Positions 36,249 to 44,612 of a DNA stretch of 64,000 bases are shown piece by piece (the first letter of the stretch is position 1; the number at the start of each line of letters is the position of its first letter). The stretch comes from Candidatus Kapaibacterium sp. (GTDB lineage Bacteria; Bacteroidota; Ignavibacteria; Kapaibacteriales; WFXC01). The stretch is taken from assembly GCA_015490805.1 (NCBI GenBank), contig WFXC01000016.1, positions 59,445 to 123,444 of the forward strand, read 5' to 3'. The notes below the pieces were generated by a model. That model made no database searches, was not told where the DNA came from, and saw only the letters and a list, made by a program, of their open reading frames with translations. The position numbers and the translations under genes were made by a program.

Positions 36249-36995
36249 ATGCCAGACAGTCGAAAACATCGTGGCAAGCATCCCTCAGACGACAAATTGT
36301 TTGCGCCAGACCAGCACAGCACGCTGCGGAACGCGGTCTACGACCTTTCGTACCTTTTGACCCGCGGATTCAGTGAAACGGCTGCTCTTAAAACCGTTGG
36401 GGATCGTTATCGACTGACGCAACGGCAACGGCTGGCGGTCCAGCGCGCCAGTTGTCCCCAGCAGGCGTTGAATCAACGGCTGCATTCGCAACTAGATCTG
36501 GAGGATTTAGCGGGGCAAACCATCGCAATTGATGGGTACAACCAGCTCATTGCTTTAGAAAGTGCGCTGGGCAATGCGTACCTGTTCATTGGGCGAGATG
36601 GCTGCTATCGGGATCTTGCCAGCTTACACGGTACGTATCGCAAAGTGGAAGAAACCATCCCTGCTTTGCAGCTTTTAGGCACGACATTGAACCAACTTCA
36701 GATCCAGCGCGCCATTATCTATCTGGATGCTCCGGTATCCAACAGCCGCCGCCTGCAATCGCTGATGATGGAACTGGCAAAACAAAACCAATGGAACTGG
36801 CAGGTAGAAGTCCAGTTGCAACCCGACCCACTGCTGGCACGTGCACCGTACCCGGTGATCACGACCGATAGCTGGATTCTGGATCGGTGTCATCAATGGG
36901 CAAACTTGTTCCCAACGGTGCTCCAGATGGCACAGCTTTCGCCGCCCATTGTAGACCTGCAAATTCGACAGGTCTGCGCTGCTGAACCATTTTGA
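36249..36995 (+). CDS. DUF434 domain protein
   Basis: A 248-residue protein with the DUF434 pattern: an N-terminal LRNAVYDLSYLLTRGFSETAALK helix pair, VGDRYRLTQRQRLAVQRA, then IAIDGYNQLIALESALGNA and DGCYRDLASLHGTYRK, followed by a Rossmann-like half (IIYLDAPVSNS, PVITTDSWILD). The family is known mainly from archaea and scattered bacteria and has no established function; the conserved Asp residues suggest a PIN-like or phosphatase-like fold, which is speculation. A GTG at 36240 is an alternative start. The eIF2B-like gene begins 7 bases after its stop. Confidence 0.75.
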   Translation: MPDSRKHRGKHPSDDKLFAPDQHSTLRNAVYDLSYLLTRGFSETAALKTVGDRYRLTQRQRLAVQRASCPQQALNQRLHSQLDLEDLAGQTIAIDGYNQLIALESALGNAYLFIGRDGCYRDLASLHGTYRKVEETIPALQLLGTTLNQLQIQRAIIYLDAPVSNSRRLQSLMMELAKQNQWNWQVEVQLQPDPLLARAPYPVITTDSWILDRCHQWANLFPTVLQMAQLSPPIVDLQIRQVCAAEPF

Positions 36996-37002
36996 ATTTT
37001 CA

Positions 37003-37749
37003 ATGTCTCCGCAGCTTCAGCAACTGCTGGAATCCATCCGAACCAATAAAACTGCCGGAAGCCGACAGTTGGTACGTTTTGCCCTCGATACACTGGCAGA
37101 ATGTCGGTTTTCTTCAGAAGATCTTTCCCTCTTTCTGCCCCAACTTCGGTGGATCCGCCCTGCAATGGCAGCTTTCCGCACGATCAGTCGTTTTCTCTCC
37201 GACCAGCTCCAGCACGCTCCCTGTCCAACTGCCGTCGAGAAAACCAGAGCGCTCATACAACGTAGCTCCTGGGAAACAATCCAGAGCGCTTTACAGCAGC
37301 TTCCGCATCACGGCACCGTTGCCACCATCAGTTACAGCTCCCTCATCGAACAAATTCTGATCGAAGGAATCCGCGAAGGAAAACAGTGGAACATCTGCTG
37401 CTTCCGCTCCGGCACCCCTGCCTATGGCGAATTTTTCCAGCAACGACTTCATCAAGCTGGTATTCCCGCCACCGTACTTCCAGATGCTTTGCCATCGCAT
37501 CCCATCGATTTCATTCTGATCGGCGCCGACACAGTCTCCCTGTCCTATGGACTTATCAACGGACACCCCAGCTATTCGCTCTGCGCTCTGCTATTCTACC
37601 AGATTCCCATTTATTGCTGCGCCGAGTCTTTTAAATATGATGCCTCACTTGTACTGGAGCCCGGCTTCGACTTTTTACCTGCTTCCTTCGGTATTCATCA
37701 AATTTCCGACTCCGTCTGGATCGATCCTTCAGCAGAACATTGCTCATAA
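37003..37749 (+). CDS. eIF2B alpha/beta/delta-like protein
   Basis: A 248-residue protein of the eIF2B / methylthioribose-1-phosphate isomerase / ribose-1,5-bisphosphate isomerase superfamily. The C-terminal Rossmann-like half is clear: TISYSSLIEQIL, RSGTPAYGEFFQQRLHQAG, DFILIGADTVSLSYGLIN and an IPIYCCAESFKYD end. The N-terminal helical domain is short and the protein is smaller than the 300-350 residues of characterised isomerases. It may act on a sugar phosphate; fructose bisphosphatase two genes upstream fits this but does not prove it. It is the last gene before the presumed replication origin. Confidence 0.75.
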   Translation: MSPQLQQLLESIRTNKTAGSRQLVRFALDTLAECRFSSEDLSLFLPQLRWIRPAMAAFRTISRFLSDQLQHAPCPTAVEKTRALIQRSSWETIQSALQQLPHHGTVATISYSSLIEQILIEGIREGKQWNICCFRSGTPAYGEFFQQRLHQAGIPATVLPDALPSHPIDFILIGADTVSLSYGLINGHPSYSLCALLFYQIPIYCCAESFKYDASLVLEPGFDFLPASFGIHQISDSVWIDPSAEHCS

Positions 37750-37901
37750 AAGCGCTGTGCTTCCGGACATCTGATCCCATTCAGTTCCTTTCTTAACATA
37801 ACGGACAGCTAACTCGCTCCAATCCCCCCTTAAAAGATTTTTCCTGCAAATTCTTCTCCGGTTTCCCAGTCCAGCAGTTATGTTAAGCAAAGTTCCTCCA
37901 G

Positions 37902-38124
37902 TTTTCCACAATCATCCACAAATCGAGCACTTCTGAACTGTGGAAATCCGTGGAAAACTGCTCTCCTTGTCCACACTCCCGATGTGGAAAACTTGTTTAT
38001 CCACAGTGCTGTGGATAAACCTGTACTTTTCCACAGCGTTTTCCACATACGGCAAACTCCCTCCTTGCCCTTGATTCTGTAGGAACAAACGCCTCTATCT
38101 TCCCGACTTTTCCACTTTTCCACA
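37902..38124. other. Probable chromosomal replication origin (oriC), DnaA-box cluster
   Basis: In a 500-base region without genes, about a dozen DnaA-box-like 9-mers crowd into 223 bases. Two are perfect TTATCCACA boxes facing each other (37997-38005 plus, 38010-38018 minus). Near matches TTTTCCACA occur at 37902, 38027, 38039 and 38116, TCATCCACA at 37912, TTGTCCACA at 37967, and reverse-strand TGTGGAAAA at 37983 and TGTGGAAAT at 37939; TTTTCCACT (38108) and CGTGGAAAA (37949) are weaker. In sampled lines plus-strand composition changes from C-rich on the left to G-rich on the right. dnaA itself is not in the window. The AT-rich flank around 37830-37890 could be the unwinding element. Confidence 0.85.
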
Positions 38125-38251
38125 TTCCTTGAAGATATGATCAGAGAAGAGAAAGCTCAATTCCCGTAGCAGAAAACAAAGGGCGACCGCTTCTCTCACG
38201 GGTTTTCCCTATATTCGCAACATTGTAGAACAAAAACGGAACAAACAGAAA

Positions 38252-38881
38252 ATGAAACGGTTTAGCCTGATTCTGCTTCTCAGTCTCGGAGTAACCATTG
38301 CACACGCGCAGTTATTCTATCCGCTTGGTATCGGAATCGGTCTAACAGGACAGATGGGAGTCAACGCTGGCGATATTCCACAGGGAGCAAAAACGGAACT
38401 TGCAATTGCGCCTTTACCGAATTTCTTTGCTTCTGCGTGGTATATTGTCTCCCAGAAGGAAGACTTCGGATTTGCGCTGGATGTAGGGTACACCACGAAC
38501 ACGTTTATAATGAAACCGTACCAGAATGTTACAGACCAAAACCGCTTCCAGTATATTCTCAGCTACCTGAGCGTCCATCCGTACATTCGATTCAAAATGT
38601 TCAATCTGGGCGTTGGGCTGGGATTCCCGCTAAGCGGCAAAAGAGAGAACGTTGCTGGAACAATCTCTCAAGAGCTATCAGATCTTGCAACGGCGATAGA
38701 ACTACGGTTCAAACTCTCGGTTCCCGTATACCGGGATGCAACGGGCAAGGTGAGTTTCTGGATTACCGGAGCGTACCAGCTTAACGGGATTTATGCATCG
38801 GACCTTCCTAACAATCCCAAAGTTGCCTCCGCAGGCATTGGATTTAGCTATCACTTTCACCTCCGCCCGTGGGAATACTAA
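38252..38881 (+). CDS. Outer-membrane beta-barrel-like exported protein
   Basis: A 209-residue protein with a clear signal peptide (MKRFSLILLLSLGVTIAHAQ, cleavage after AHA). The mature part alternates hydrophobic and polar residues in short strands with Gly and aromatic girdle residues and ends in the strand-like ASAGIGFSYHFHLRPWEY, as in small eight-stranded barrels of the PorT/OmpX type. No specific family is certain. It lies just to the right of the presumed origin and 11 bases before the Ig-like lipoprotein gene, so the two are probably co-transcribed. A TATATTCGCA box lies about 40 bases upstream. Confidence 0.7.
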   Translation: MKRFSLILLLSLGVTIAHAQLFYPLGIGIGLTGQMGVNAGDIPQGAKTELAIAPLPNFFASAWYIVSQKEDFGFALDVGYTTNTFIMKPYQNVTDQNRFQYILSYLSVHPYIRFKMFNLGVGLGFPLSGKRENVAGTISQELSDLATAIELRFKLSVPVYRDATGKVSFWITGAYQLNGIYASDLPNNPKVASAGIGFSYHFHLRPWEY

Positions 38882-38892
38882 GTCCGGTGGTT

Positions 38893-40605
38893 ATGCACCG
38901 GCAGGTGTGGAACGTCCTTTTTGCGGGCATTCTCGGATTTTTCAGCATATTTTCCCTTTTCCGATGCGCGCATCCGCTACCGCCACCGGGAGGACCGCGG
39001 GATACCATTCCGCCAGTTGTTTTGCAGACAATTCCCACCAGTGGAACGGTTCGGTGGCAGCGTCCGCAAATTTCCATCGTTTTCAGTGAGGAAATCGCCG
39101 TTCAATCTCCCGCCAGGTACATCACCATTTTCCCCCCCACGAATTTTCGTGCTGAGTGGGTTGAGGATGATGTGTTGGAAATTCATCTGGACTCGCTCCG
39201 GAACAGCCAAACCTATGTTGTGAGTGTGAGTCCGGCGTTTCGGGATGTTGAGGGCAATACGCTGGAAAAGGCGGTAACGCTGGTTTTTTCGACCGGCGAC
39301 ACGATCAGTCAATACGGCGTTGTGGGCAGGATATGGGGAAGGCACAGTGGGAGTAAAACCATCGTGTTGTTAACGCAGGAAGGCACGAAGTGGCAGGATT
39401 CATTGTGGTACCAACAGCCGGACTATTGGCTGGAGGTGGGAGCAGACGGAACGTTCCAGTTTCCTGCTTTGCTTCCGCGGCGATACCGTATCGCTGCTTT
39501 TGAAGACCGGAACGGCAATGGTCAGTACGATCGTGGATGGGAGGCAGCGACGGTCGGATGGAGAGAAGTGGTGCTGGGACCGGTGGTGACCGATACTATT
39601 GAGCTGTGGATGTCGCCCGTTCCAGACCGGGAGCCACCGAAGCTCATTGGAGCAACGCCGCTGACTGCTCGATTGCTCCGACTGCGGTTTTCGGAACCAA
39701 TCGACACCGCTTCGATTCAGCCGGCAGCATTCTGGTGCCGGGATACCGCGACAGGACAGATACTCAAGCCAACGGGAGCAGGGCTGGAGCCGGGAAAACA
39801 AACGACTGTTTTGCTGGCATTTGCTACACCGCTGGCATCCAGCATCTGGGATGTTGGCACCAGCACCGTAGCAGACACCGCAGGAAATGTGCTCGACACC
39901 CTCCAGAATCAGGTACAGTTTCGAATGCCCATACTCGCAGATACGCTTGTACCACGCATCGCTGAGCTTCCCCTCAAGGGTGACAGTTTGCAGCTTCTGC
40001 TTCCGTTTTTTCGCTGGATCTTTGCTTTTTCCGTTCCAATGGATACGGGAGCGACGGCTGCGGCAATTTCACTTCATCGCTTGGACAGTGGGCAGGCGGT
40101 ACCGTTGCAGAAACGATGGAAAAGCCAGACCCACATTGAACTTCAGCCGGTAGATACCCTTTTACCGCAGCAGTGGTATGAGCTGCGCATTGATACAACT
40201 GCCATCGCTGCTGGGGGAGAACCATTGCCCTCTCCAGTTCGCGTCCGTTTCCGCACACCCGATCTCCGGGACTTTGGGGAATTCGTCGGGGAGATTCAGG
40301 ATGTGCATCCCGGAGGACCGTATATCCTGATCGTTCAGGGAATCGGTTACGGTATACAGTATCGGCATACACTTCAGCAGCCGGGCACATGGCGTATTCC
40401 ATCGATGGTTCCCGATCGATACCAGTTGTGGTGCTTTGAAGATGCCAACCGTAATGGACGGTTTGATGTTGGAAGCATCGATCCGTATCAACCGTCAGAG
40501 CGCTTTACGGTGTGGCAAACGGTCGTACGGGTAGCGCCACGGTGGACTACCGAAGGAATTCAGATCCGGATGCCGGGACATCCCGCCGCTTCTCGATCAG
40601 AATAA
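38893..40605 (+). CDS. Ig-like domain lipoprotein of Bacteroidota type
   Basis: A 570-residue predicted lipoprotein. The signal peptide ends in LFRC with lipidated Cys25, followed by PPPGGPRDTIPPVV, the hallmark start of a widespread Bacteroidota family with an N-terminal Big_5-type Ig domain (VFSEEIAVQSP, then VVSVSPAFRDVEGNTL). Further beta modules follow, including one with DRNGNGQYDRGWE and another with DANRNGRFDVGS, which look like prealbumin-like repeats with Asp-Asn loops. The function is unknown; cell-envelope location is likely. An ATG at 38869 would overlap the preceding gene and is less likely. Its 3' end overlaps the convergent methyltransferase gene by 59 bases. Confidence 0.82.
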   Translation: MHRQVWNVLFAGILGFFSIFSLFRCAHPLPPPGGPRDTIPPVVLQTIPTSGTVRWQRPQISIVFSEEIAVQSPARYITIFPPTNFRAEWVEDDVLEIHLDSLRNSQTYVVSVSPAFRDVEGNTLEKAVTLVFSTGDTISQYGVVGRIWGRHSGSKTIVLLTQEGTKWQDSLWYQQPDYWLEVGADGTFQFPALLPRRYRIAAFEDRNGNGQYDRGWEAATVGWREVVLGPVVTDTIELWMSPVPDREPPKLIGATPLTARLLRLRFSEPIDTASIQPAAFWCRDTATGQILKPTGAGLEPGKQTTVLLAFATPLASSIWDVGTSTVADTAGNVLDTLQNQVQFRMPILADTLVPRIAELPLKGDSLQLLLPFFRWIFAFSVPMDTGATAAAISLHRLDSGQAVPLQKRWKSQTHIELQPVDTLLPQQWYELRIDTTAIAAGGEPLPSPVRVRFRTPDLRDFGEFVGEIQDVHPGGPYILIVQGIGYGIQYRHTLQQPGTWRIPSMVPDRYQLWCFEDANRNGRFDVGSIDPYQPSERFTVWQTVVRVAPRWTTEGIQIRMPGHPAASRSE

Positions 40606-41152
40606 GGTACGGAGAACGGTCTGAGCTGTTGAGTCGGCGATATTGCACTGCTATAGCGATATCGCGGGGAAAGCGACGACTCCAGTGGATAAGCGCTTCG
40701 GATTCCTCTGTCCCTGCTGGATGACCGGGATACACCACAATGCTGATGCGTCCACCGACGTTCAGCAGGTGGAAAGCCGATCGCACCGCCGCCATCGTGG
40801 TTTCAACATCGGTTGTGATACTGCGGTCTCCGCCGGGAAGATAGCCCAGGTTGAACATTACCGCACGGATGTGTTTGTGCAGGGAAGCGGGAATATGATC
40901 CAGAAGTTTGCTATGGCAGGAGCGGATAAGCGTGCAGCGATGGTGAAGGCGAAATTCCTCCAACAGCCTGCGAGTCCGTTCTAAGGCGATCTCCTGAATG
41001 TCAAAAGCGTACACGTGTCCCGTTTCACCCACGTGCTCTGCTAAGAAAACCGTGTCTTTGCCATTGCCAGCCGTTGCATCAATGGCGATGTCGCCTTCGT
41101 TGAGAACCTGACCGATAAACAGTTGTGCAATGTAAGTGACCGTTTCCAGCAT
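40547..41152 (-). CDS. Class I SAM-dependent methyltransferase (YtqB-like rRNA methylase family)
   Basis: A 201-residue methyltransferase. SAM-binding motif I is DATAGNGKDTVFLA (about 25-38), followed by VYAFDIQE, and the family block FNLGYLPGGD near 95-105 with VYPGH near 140. This combination matches the YtqB family, members of which methylate tRNA wobble-uridine derivatives or are annotated as rRNA methylases. The exact substrate here is not known. It follows the FAD oxidoreductase gene with only one base between, on the minus strand. Confidence 0.85.
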   Translation of the reverse strand: MLETVTYIAQLFIGQVLNEGDIAIDATAGNGKDTVFLAEHVGETGHVYAFDIQEIALERTRRLLEEFRLHHRCTLIRSCHSKLLDHIPASLHKHIRAVMFNLGYLPGGDRSITTDVETTMAAVRSAFHLLNVGGRISIVVYPGHPAGTEESEALIHWSRRFPRDIAIAVQYRRLNSSDRSPYLILIEKRRDVPASGSEFLR

Positions 41153-41153
41153 T

Positions 41154-42209
41154 TTATCCGAACCGATTCAGATGGACTTCCGAGGGAATGGAATCTTTAC
41201 CGGATAAAGCCTCTGCCAGCACGGACGCTAAGAAGGGAGCGTACCCCACGCCTTTGGTTCCCAGCCCCGTAAAGAGCCAGAGTTGGGAATACTGAGGATG
41301 GGGACCAAGAGCTGGCAGATGGTCGGGAAAAGTGATGCGAACGCCTGAATGGTGAGCCAGAATCGTTACTGGAACAGTGGCGAAGTTCTGGAGCGCAGAG
41401 CGGAGCTGACGGTAGCCTTCAGCCGTTGGAAGAGCGGTTGCATCATCCCATTGGTAGGTGGCACCAAACCGGAATGTGTGATTTCCCAGCGGTGCCCAGT
41501 GGACGCCACGGTTGAAAATCAAATTCTCTGGTAGCAATTCAGCAGCAAAGGTCAGCGATTCGCCTTTGGCAAACTGGAAGGGCAACAGGGAGTTCCAGAT
41601 GTGAGAACGGAGGATAGAGTCGCCGGAACAAAAAACAGCGAACCGTGCTCGCACCTGACGATTCCAGCGAACGCTCCGGTGATCTAATTCGAGTTGAGCG
41701 TCGGTGTAGTGACTTTCGATCAGGGCATCGTGGTGGAGCAGAAATTGCCGCCAGGAGTGCAGAAATTTCTCTGTCTGAAGGAGGAAACTCTGGCGGGTTA
41801 AAAAACCACCCAGCGGAGCCGAAACCCATTGGGCAACTTCTTCGGGAGAAAGAAAGCGATCGATGAATTCCGCAAGAACCGTTTCCAGATTCCGCCGCTC
41901 CCACCGCTTCTTCTGCTCTTCATCTTTGAAGAAACGCGCGATGGGCAGGGGAAAGAGAAATTGCGTGTTGAAGAACCGCTCAATCTCCGTAACTGCTTCG
42001 ATGAGGGCATCCCGGCAATCGGGAAAGTTCCAGAAGGGCGTAAAGCGGTATCCGGCGATAGGGTTGAATGTCCCGGTGCCAGTCGCAGAAGCCGGAAGGA
42101 TTTGAGGGAAGTCCACAACCAGCACGTCCACACCGCGACGAATCAACCAGAAACTGAGGAAAGACCCTGCAAGCCCCTGTCCAATAATGAGGACATCCAC
42201 CGAGCGCAT
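41154..42209 (-). CDS. FAD-dependent oxidoreductase (DAO family)
   Basis: A 351-residue flavoprotein with the dinucleotide-binding start VDVLIIGQGLAGSFLSFWLIRRGVDVLVVD (GxGxxG) and a C-terminal FTGLGTKGVGYAPFLA block. It belongs to the D-amino-acid-oxidase-like (DAO) superfamily, which includes glycine oxidase and the C-terminal half of MnmC. The pairing with a methyltransferase gene one base downstream recalls the two halves of MnmC (tRNA wobble-uridine modification), but the methylase belongs to another family. Substrate unknown. A perfect hairpin separates it from the bacilliredoxin gene. Confidence 0.82.
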   Translation of the reverse strand: MRSVDVLIIGQGLAGSFLSFWLIRRGVDVLVVDFPQILPASATGTGTFNPIAGYRFTPFWNFPDCRDALIEAVTEIERFFNTQFLFPLPIARFFKDEEQKKRWERRNLETVLAEFIDRFLSPEEVAQWVSAPLGGFLTRQSFLLQTEKFLHSWRQFLLHHDALIESHYTDAQLELDHRSVRWNRQVRARFAVFCSGDSILRSHIWNSLLPFQFAKGESLTFAAELLPENLIFNRGVHWAPLGNHTFRFGATYQWDDATALPTAEGYRQLRSALQNFATVPVTILAHHSGVRITFPDHLPALGPHPQYSQLWLFTGLGTKGVGYAPFLASVLAEALSGKDSIPSEVHLNRFG

Positions 42210-42240
42210 TGTGCATATTTTTGCTGCTGTGTATAAAACA

Positions 42241-42267
42241 CAGAAGCGGCGCCGTGCGCCGCTTCTG
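42241..42267 (-). terminator. Hairpin terminator after the bacilliredoxin gene
   Basis: A twelve-base perfect stem CAGAAGCGGCGC/GCGCCGCTTCTG with a 3-base loop. On the minus strand it is followed by TGTGTTTTATAC. It lies 36 bases beyond the bacilliredoxin stop and 31 before the oxidoreductase start. Confidence 0.88.
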
Positions 42268-42303
42268 GCAAGCAGGAGGTTTCGAGTTTATTGTGAAACA
42301 CTG

Positions 42304-42744
42304 CTACGCATTGGACGGTTCTTCTTTCCTGCAAAAACGTTCAAAAGCTTCGACCAGTGTATCCGCGATCCCTTCCGGATCAAGCATTTCAATGTGATGG
42401 CGGTGCATCATAAAGACCAGCTTCCCATCTTTCAGCAGGGCAAACGAGGGGGAAGATGGCGGCTGATTGGTAAAGTACTCTCGTGCCCGCGCCGTTGCTT
42501 CCAGATCCTGTCCGGCAAAGACGGTAACCAGCCGATCCGGTAGTACCGTCGCTTTTTGAAGAGCTAAAGCAACGCCGGGTCGGGCAGCAGCAGCGGTGCA
42601 TCCGCATACGGAGTTCACGACAACAAACGTTGTGCCCGGCAGCGGCAAAACCTGATCGACCTCCTCTGGGGTTCGGAGTTCCTGGAATCCGATCCGGGTC
42701 AATTCTTCTCGCATTGGCTGGACTAAGAGCTCATCGTATGGCAT
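42304..42744 (-). CDS. Bacilliredoxin (BrxA/BrxB family)
   Basis: A 146-residue protein of the YphP/YqiW family. The thioredoxin-like core carries the CGC motif (Cys47-Gly48-Cys49) in NSVCGCTAAAARPG, with FALLKDGKLVFMMHRHHIE further on. Bacilliredoxins remove bacillithiol mixed disulfides or act as low-potential thiol reductases in the cytosol. Bacillithiol occurs in Bacillota and also in some Bacteroidota/Chlorobiota, so the presence of this gene suggests (but does not prove) such a thiol here. A 213-base gene-free stretch lies between its start and the M28 peptidase. Confidence 0.92.
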   Translation of the reverse strand: MPYDELLVQPMREELTRIGFQELRTPEEVDQVLPLPGTTFVVVNSVCGCTAAAARPGVALALQKATVLPDRLVTVFAGQDLEATARAREYFTNQPPSSPSFALLKDGKLVFMMHRHHIEMLDPEGIADTLVEAFERFCRKEEPSNA

Positions 42745-42957
42745 TGCTGCTCATCACCGTTTGTGGAACACCAAATCGAATCTCCAGAGGACGATTCATC
42801 GGGAACGCCAGTGCGTTGAGAGGATGTATGCTGATGGGTGTTCCCGGTGGGAATGCCGAAGTGTTCGCTCCGGGAAAGCGCGAATCGAGGACAACATTAT
42901 GGGAAAAGGAGCGTTAAACAGGCAGGAAAAGGTAAAGAACAACAGGAGTGATACTGA

Positions 42958-44505
42958 ATGCGCTGGCAGCGATGGATATGGCGTAGTGCCCTGTGGATCA
43001 TTTTCGTTGCACTGGCGTGGGGCATTGATCCGATTCCGCCAGCATTGTTCAAACCAGTGACGCCGGAGCGAGCAAAGGAGCATTTGCAGTTTTTAGCTTC
43101 GGATGAGCTTCAGGGACGGTCGACCCTGCGCCCGACTATCTGGATTGCGGCGCGCTACATTGCTGAACAGTTTCGCCGTTTTGGGCTGGAGCCGTTTCGT
43201 GATACCAGCTACTTCCACCTGTACGAACTTCGTCGTCGATATTTGGCTTCCATTCCGGTGCTGTATGTTCACCACCGTGGTGGAAGAACCGATACGCTTG
43301 CTGCCGGTCGGAATTGGCGTCCGTACTACTTCACCGCTGCGACGGCAGTGGATTCCCTGCCGGTGGTGTTCGCCGGTTATGGAGTGTCGCTGCCCGATAG
43401 TGCCTATGATGATTATGCACGTCTGGATGTACGGGGAAAAGCGGTGTTGGTGCTGGATGGATTGCCGGCGCCGCTGCGGCAGCGGATGAGTCGGCGAGAG
43501 CAGCGGCGGTATGGGGTGCGGTATAAATCGGAGCTGGCAGCGCAGTTGGGGGCAAAAGCGCTGCTGGTCGTTCGGGTTCGCAGAGGGCGGGTGCGGTTAG
43601 GGGGATTCCCGTGGCCCCTGCTAAGCCATCGCATTTCCCGCCGGGCAGTGCCAGCCGTTCCAGCAATGAGCATTTCGCCGATCATCGTTGCCAGCTTTGG
43701 CAAAAAAGCAGCGGAAGTTGTCGTTGGAAGTCTGGATTCCTTGAGAATCTGGCAGCGACGGATCGATTCCACAGGAGTGCCATACGCGACCACTTTCAAC
43801 GGCGTCCGGCTTTCCCTGTCGGTCAGGGATACGGTCGAAAAGATTGTTGTGCCGAACGTTGTTGGCGTCCTGCGAGGAGCGCTGCGCCCTGAGGAATACG
43901 TGGTCGTCGGTGCACACTACGACCACATTGGAACGGGGGGGACCAAAGCAGATACGATCTACAATGGAGCAGATGATAATGCCTCGGGAACTACTGGATT
44001 GTTACTGTTAGCAGAAGCATTTGCACAGGTCAAACACCCACCGCTGCGCAGTATCCTGTTTGTTGCTTTCAGCGGTGAAGAGATGGGCTTGCTGGGCTCG
44101 AAAGCGTTTGTCAACGACTCCACCGTCCCCGTTGATCGAATCGTTGCGATGCTGAATATGGATATGATTTCGCGTAACCATCCGGATACCCTGCACGTTG
44201 GCGGTGTAGATCTTGCGCCGACGTTGCAAAAGATACTGGAGACAGAAAATCAGCGTCTGTCCCACCCCTTTGTACTGCTTTACGATATCGATGCATTTAT
44301 GGGACGCAGCGATCAGGCGAATTTCATCGAGAAAAACATTCCTTCGTTGTTTTTCTTTACCGGGCTTCACAAGGATTATCATCAGGTCGATGATGAGGTG
44401 GACAAAGTAAATTTTGACAAGTTAAGCCGGGTAGCTACTCTGGTTGGACGGCTGTTATGGCAAATTGTCCATAGTAAGGCGCCGATACCCGTAGGTGAGC
44501 CATAG
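42958..44505 (+). CDS. Exported M28-family metallopeptidase with PA-like insert
   Basis: A 515-residue zinc aminopeptidase-like protein with an N-terminal hydrophobic signal (WRSALWIIFVALAWG). Expected di-zinc ligands are visible: His320 (GAHYDHIG), Asp339 (NGADDNASG), catalytic Glu374 with Glu375 (SGEEMGLLG), Asp402 (NMDMIS) and His475 (HKDYHQVDD). A protease-associated-type insert occupies about 130-260 (VVFAGYGV, VLVLDGLP, GAKALLVV). It probably trims peptides in the periplasm or outside the cell. AGGAG nine bases before the ATG supports the start. No sorting domain is seen at the C-terminus. Confidence 0.92.
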   Translation: MRWQRWIWRSALWIIFVALAWGIDPIPPALFKPVTPERAKEHLQFLASDELQGRSTLRPTIWIAARYIAEQFRRFGLEPFRDTSYFHLYELRRRYLASIPVLYVHHRGGRTDTLAAGRNWRPYYFTAATAVDSLPVVFAGYGVSLPDSAYDDYARLDVRGKAVLVLDGLPAPLRQRMSRREQRRYGVRYKSELAAQLGAKALLVVRVRRGRVRLGGFPWPLLSHRISRRAVPAVPAMSISPIIVASFGKKAAEVVVGSLDSLRIWQRRIDSTGVPYATTFNGVRLSLSVRDTVEKIVVPNVVGVLRGALRPEEYVVVGAHYDHIGTGGTKADTIYNGADDNASGTTGLLLLAEAFAQVKHPPLRSILFVAFSGEEMGLLGSKAFVNDSTVPVDRIVAMLNMDMISRNHPDTLHVGGVDLAPTLQKILETENQRLSHPFVLLYDIDAFMGRSDQANFIEKNIPSLFFFTGLHKDYHQVDDEVDKVNFDKLSRVATLVGRLLWQIVHSKAPIPVGEP

Positions 44506-44612
44506 TTTAAACTTTTCAGGATGGTAGGGGATCTAATGGTAACGTTTTGGGGAGCAAGGGGTTATTACCAGTGAGTTTCGGGAACTTTGTTCAACAATTG
44601 GGGATCTGTACG

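Noticed and set aside
41154..42209. FAD oxidoreductase plus methyltransferase as a split MnmC
   Set aside because: The methyltransferase has the YtqB family block, not the MnmC methylase domain; the flavoprotein is kept as a general DAO-family member.
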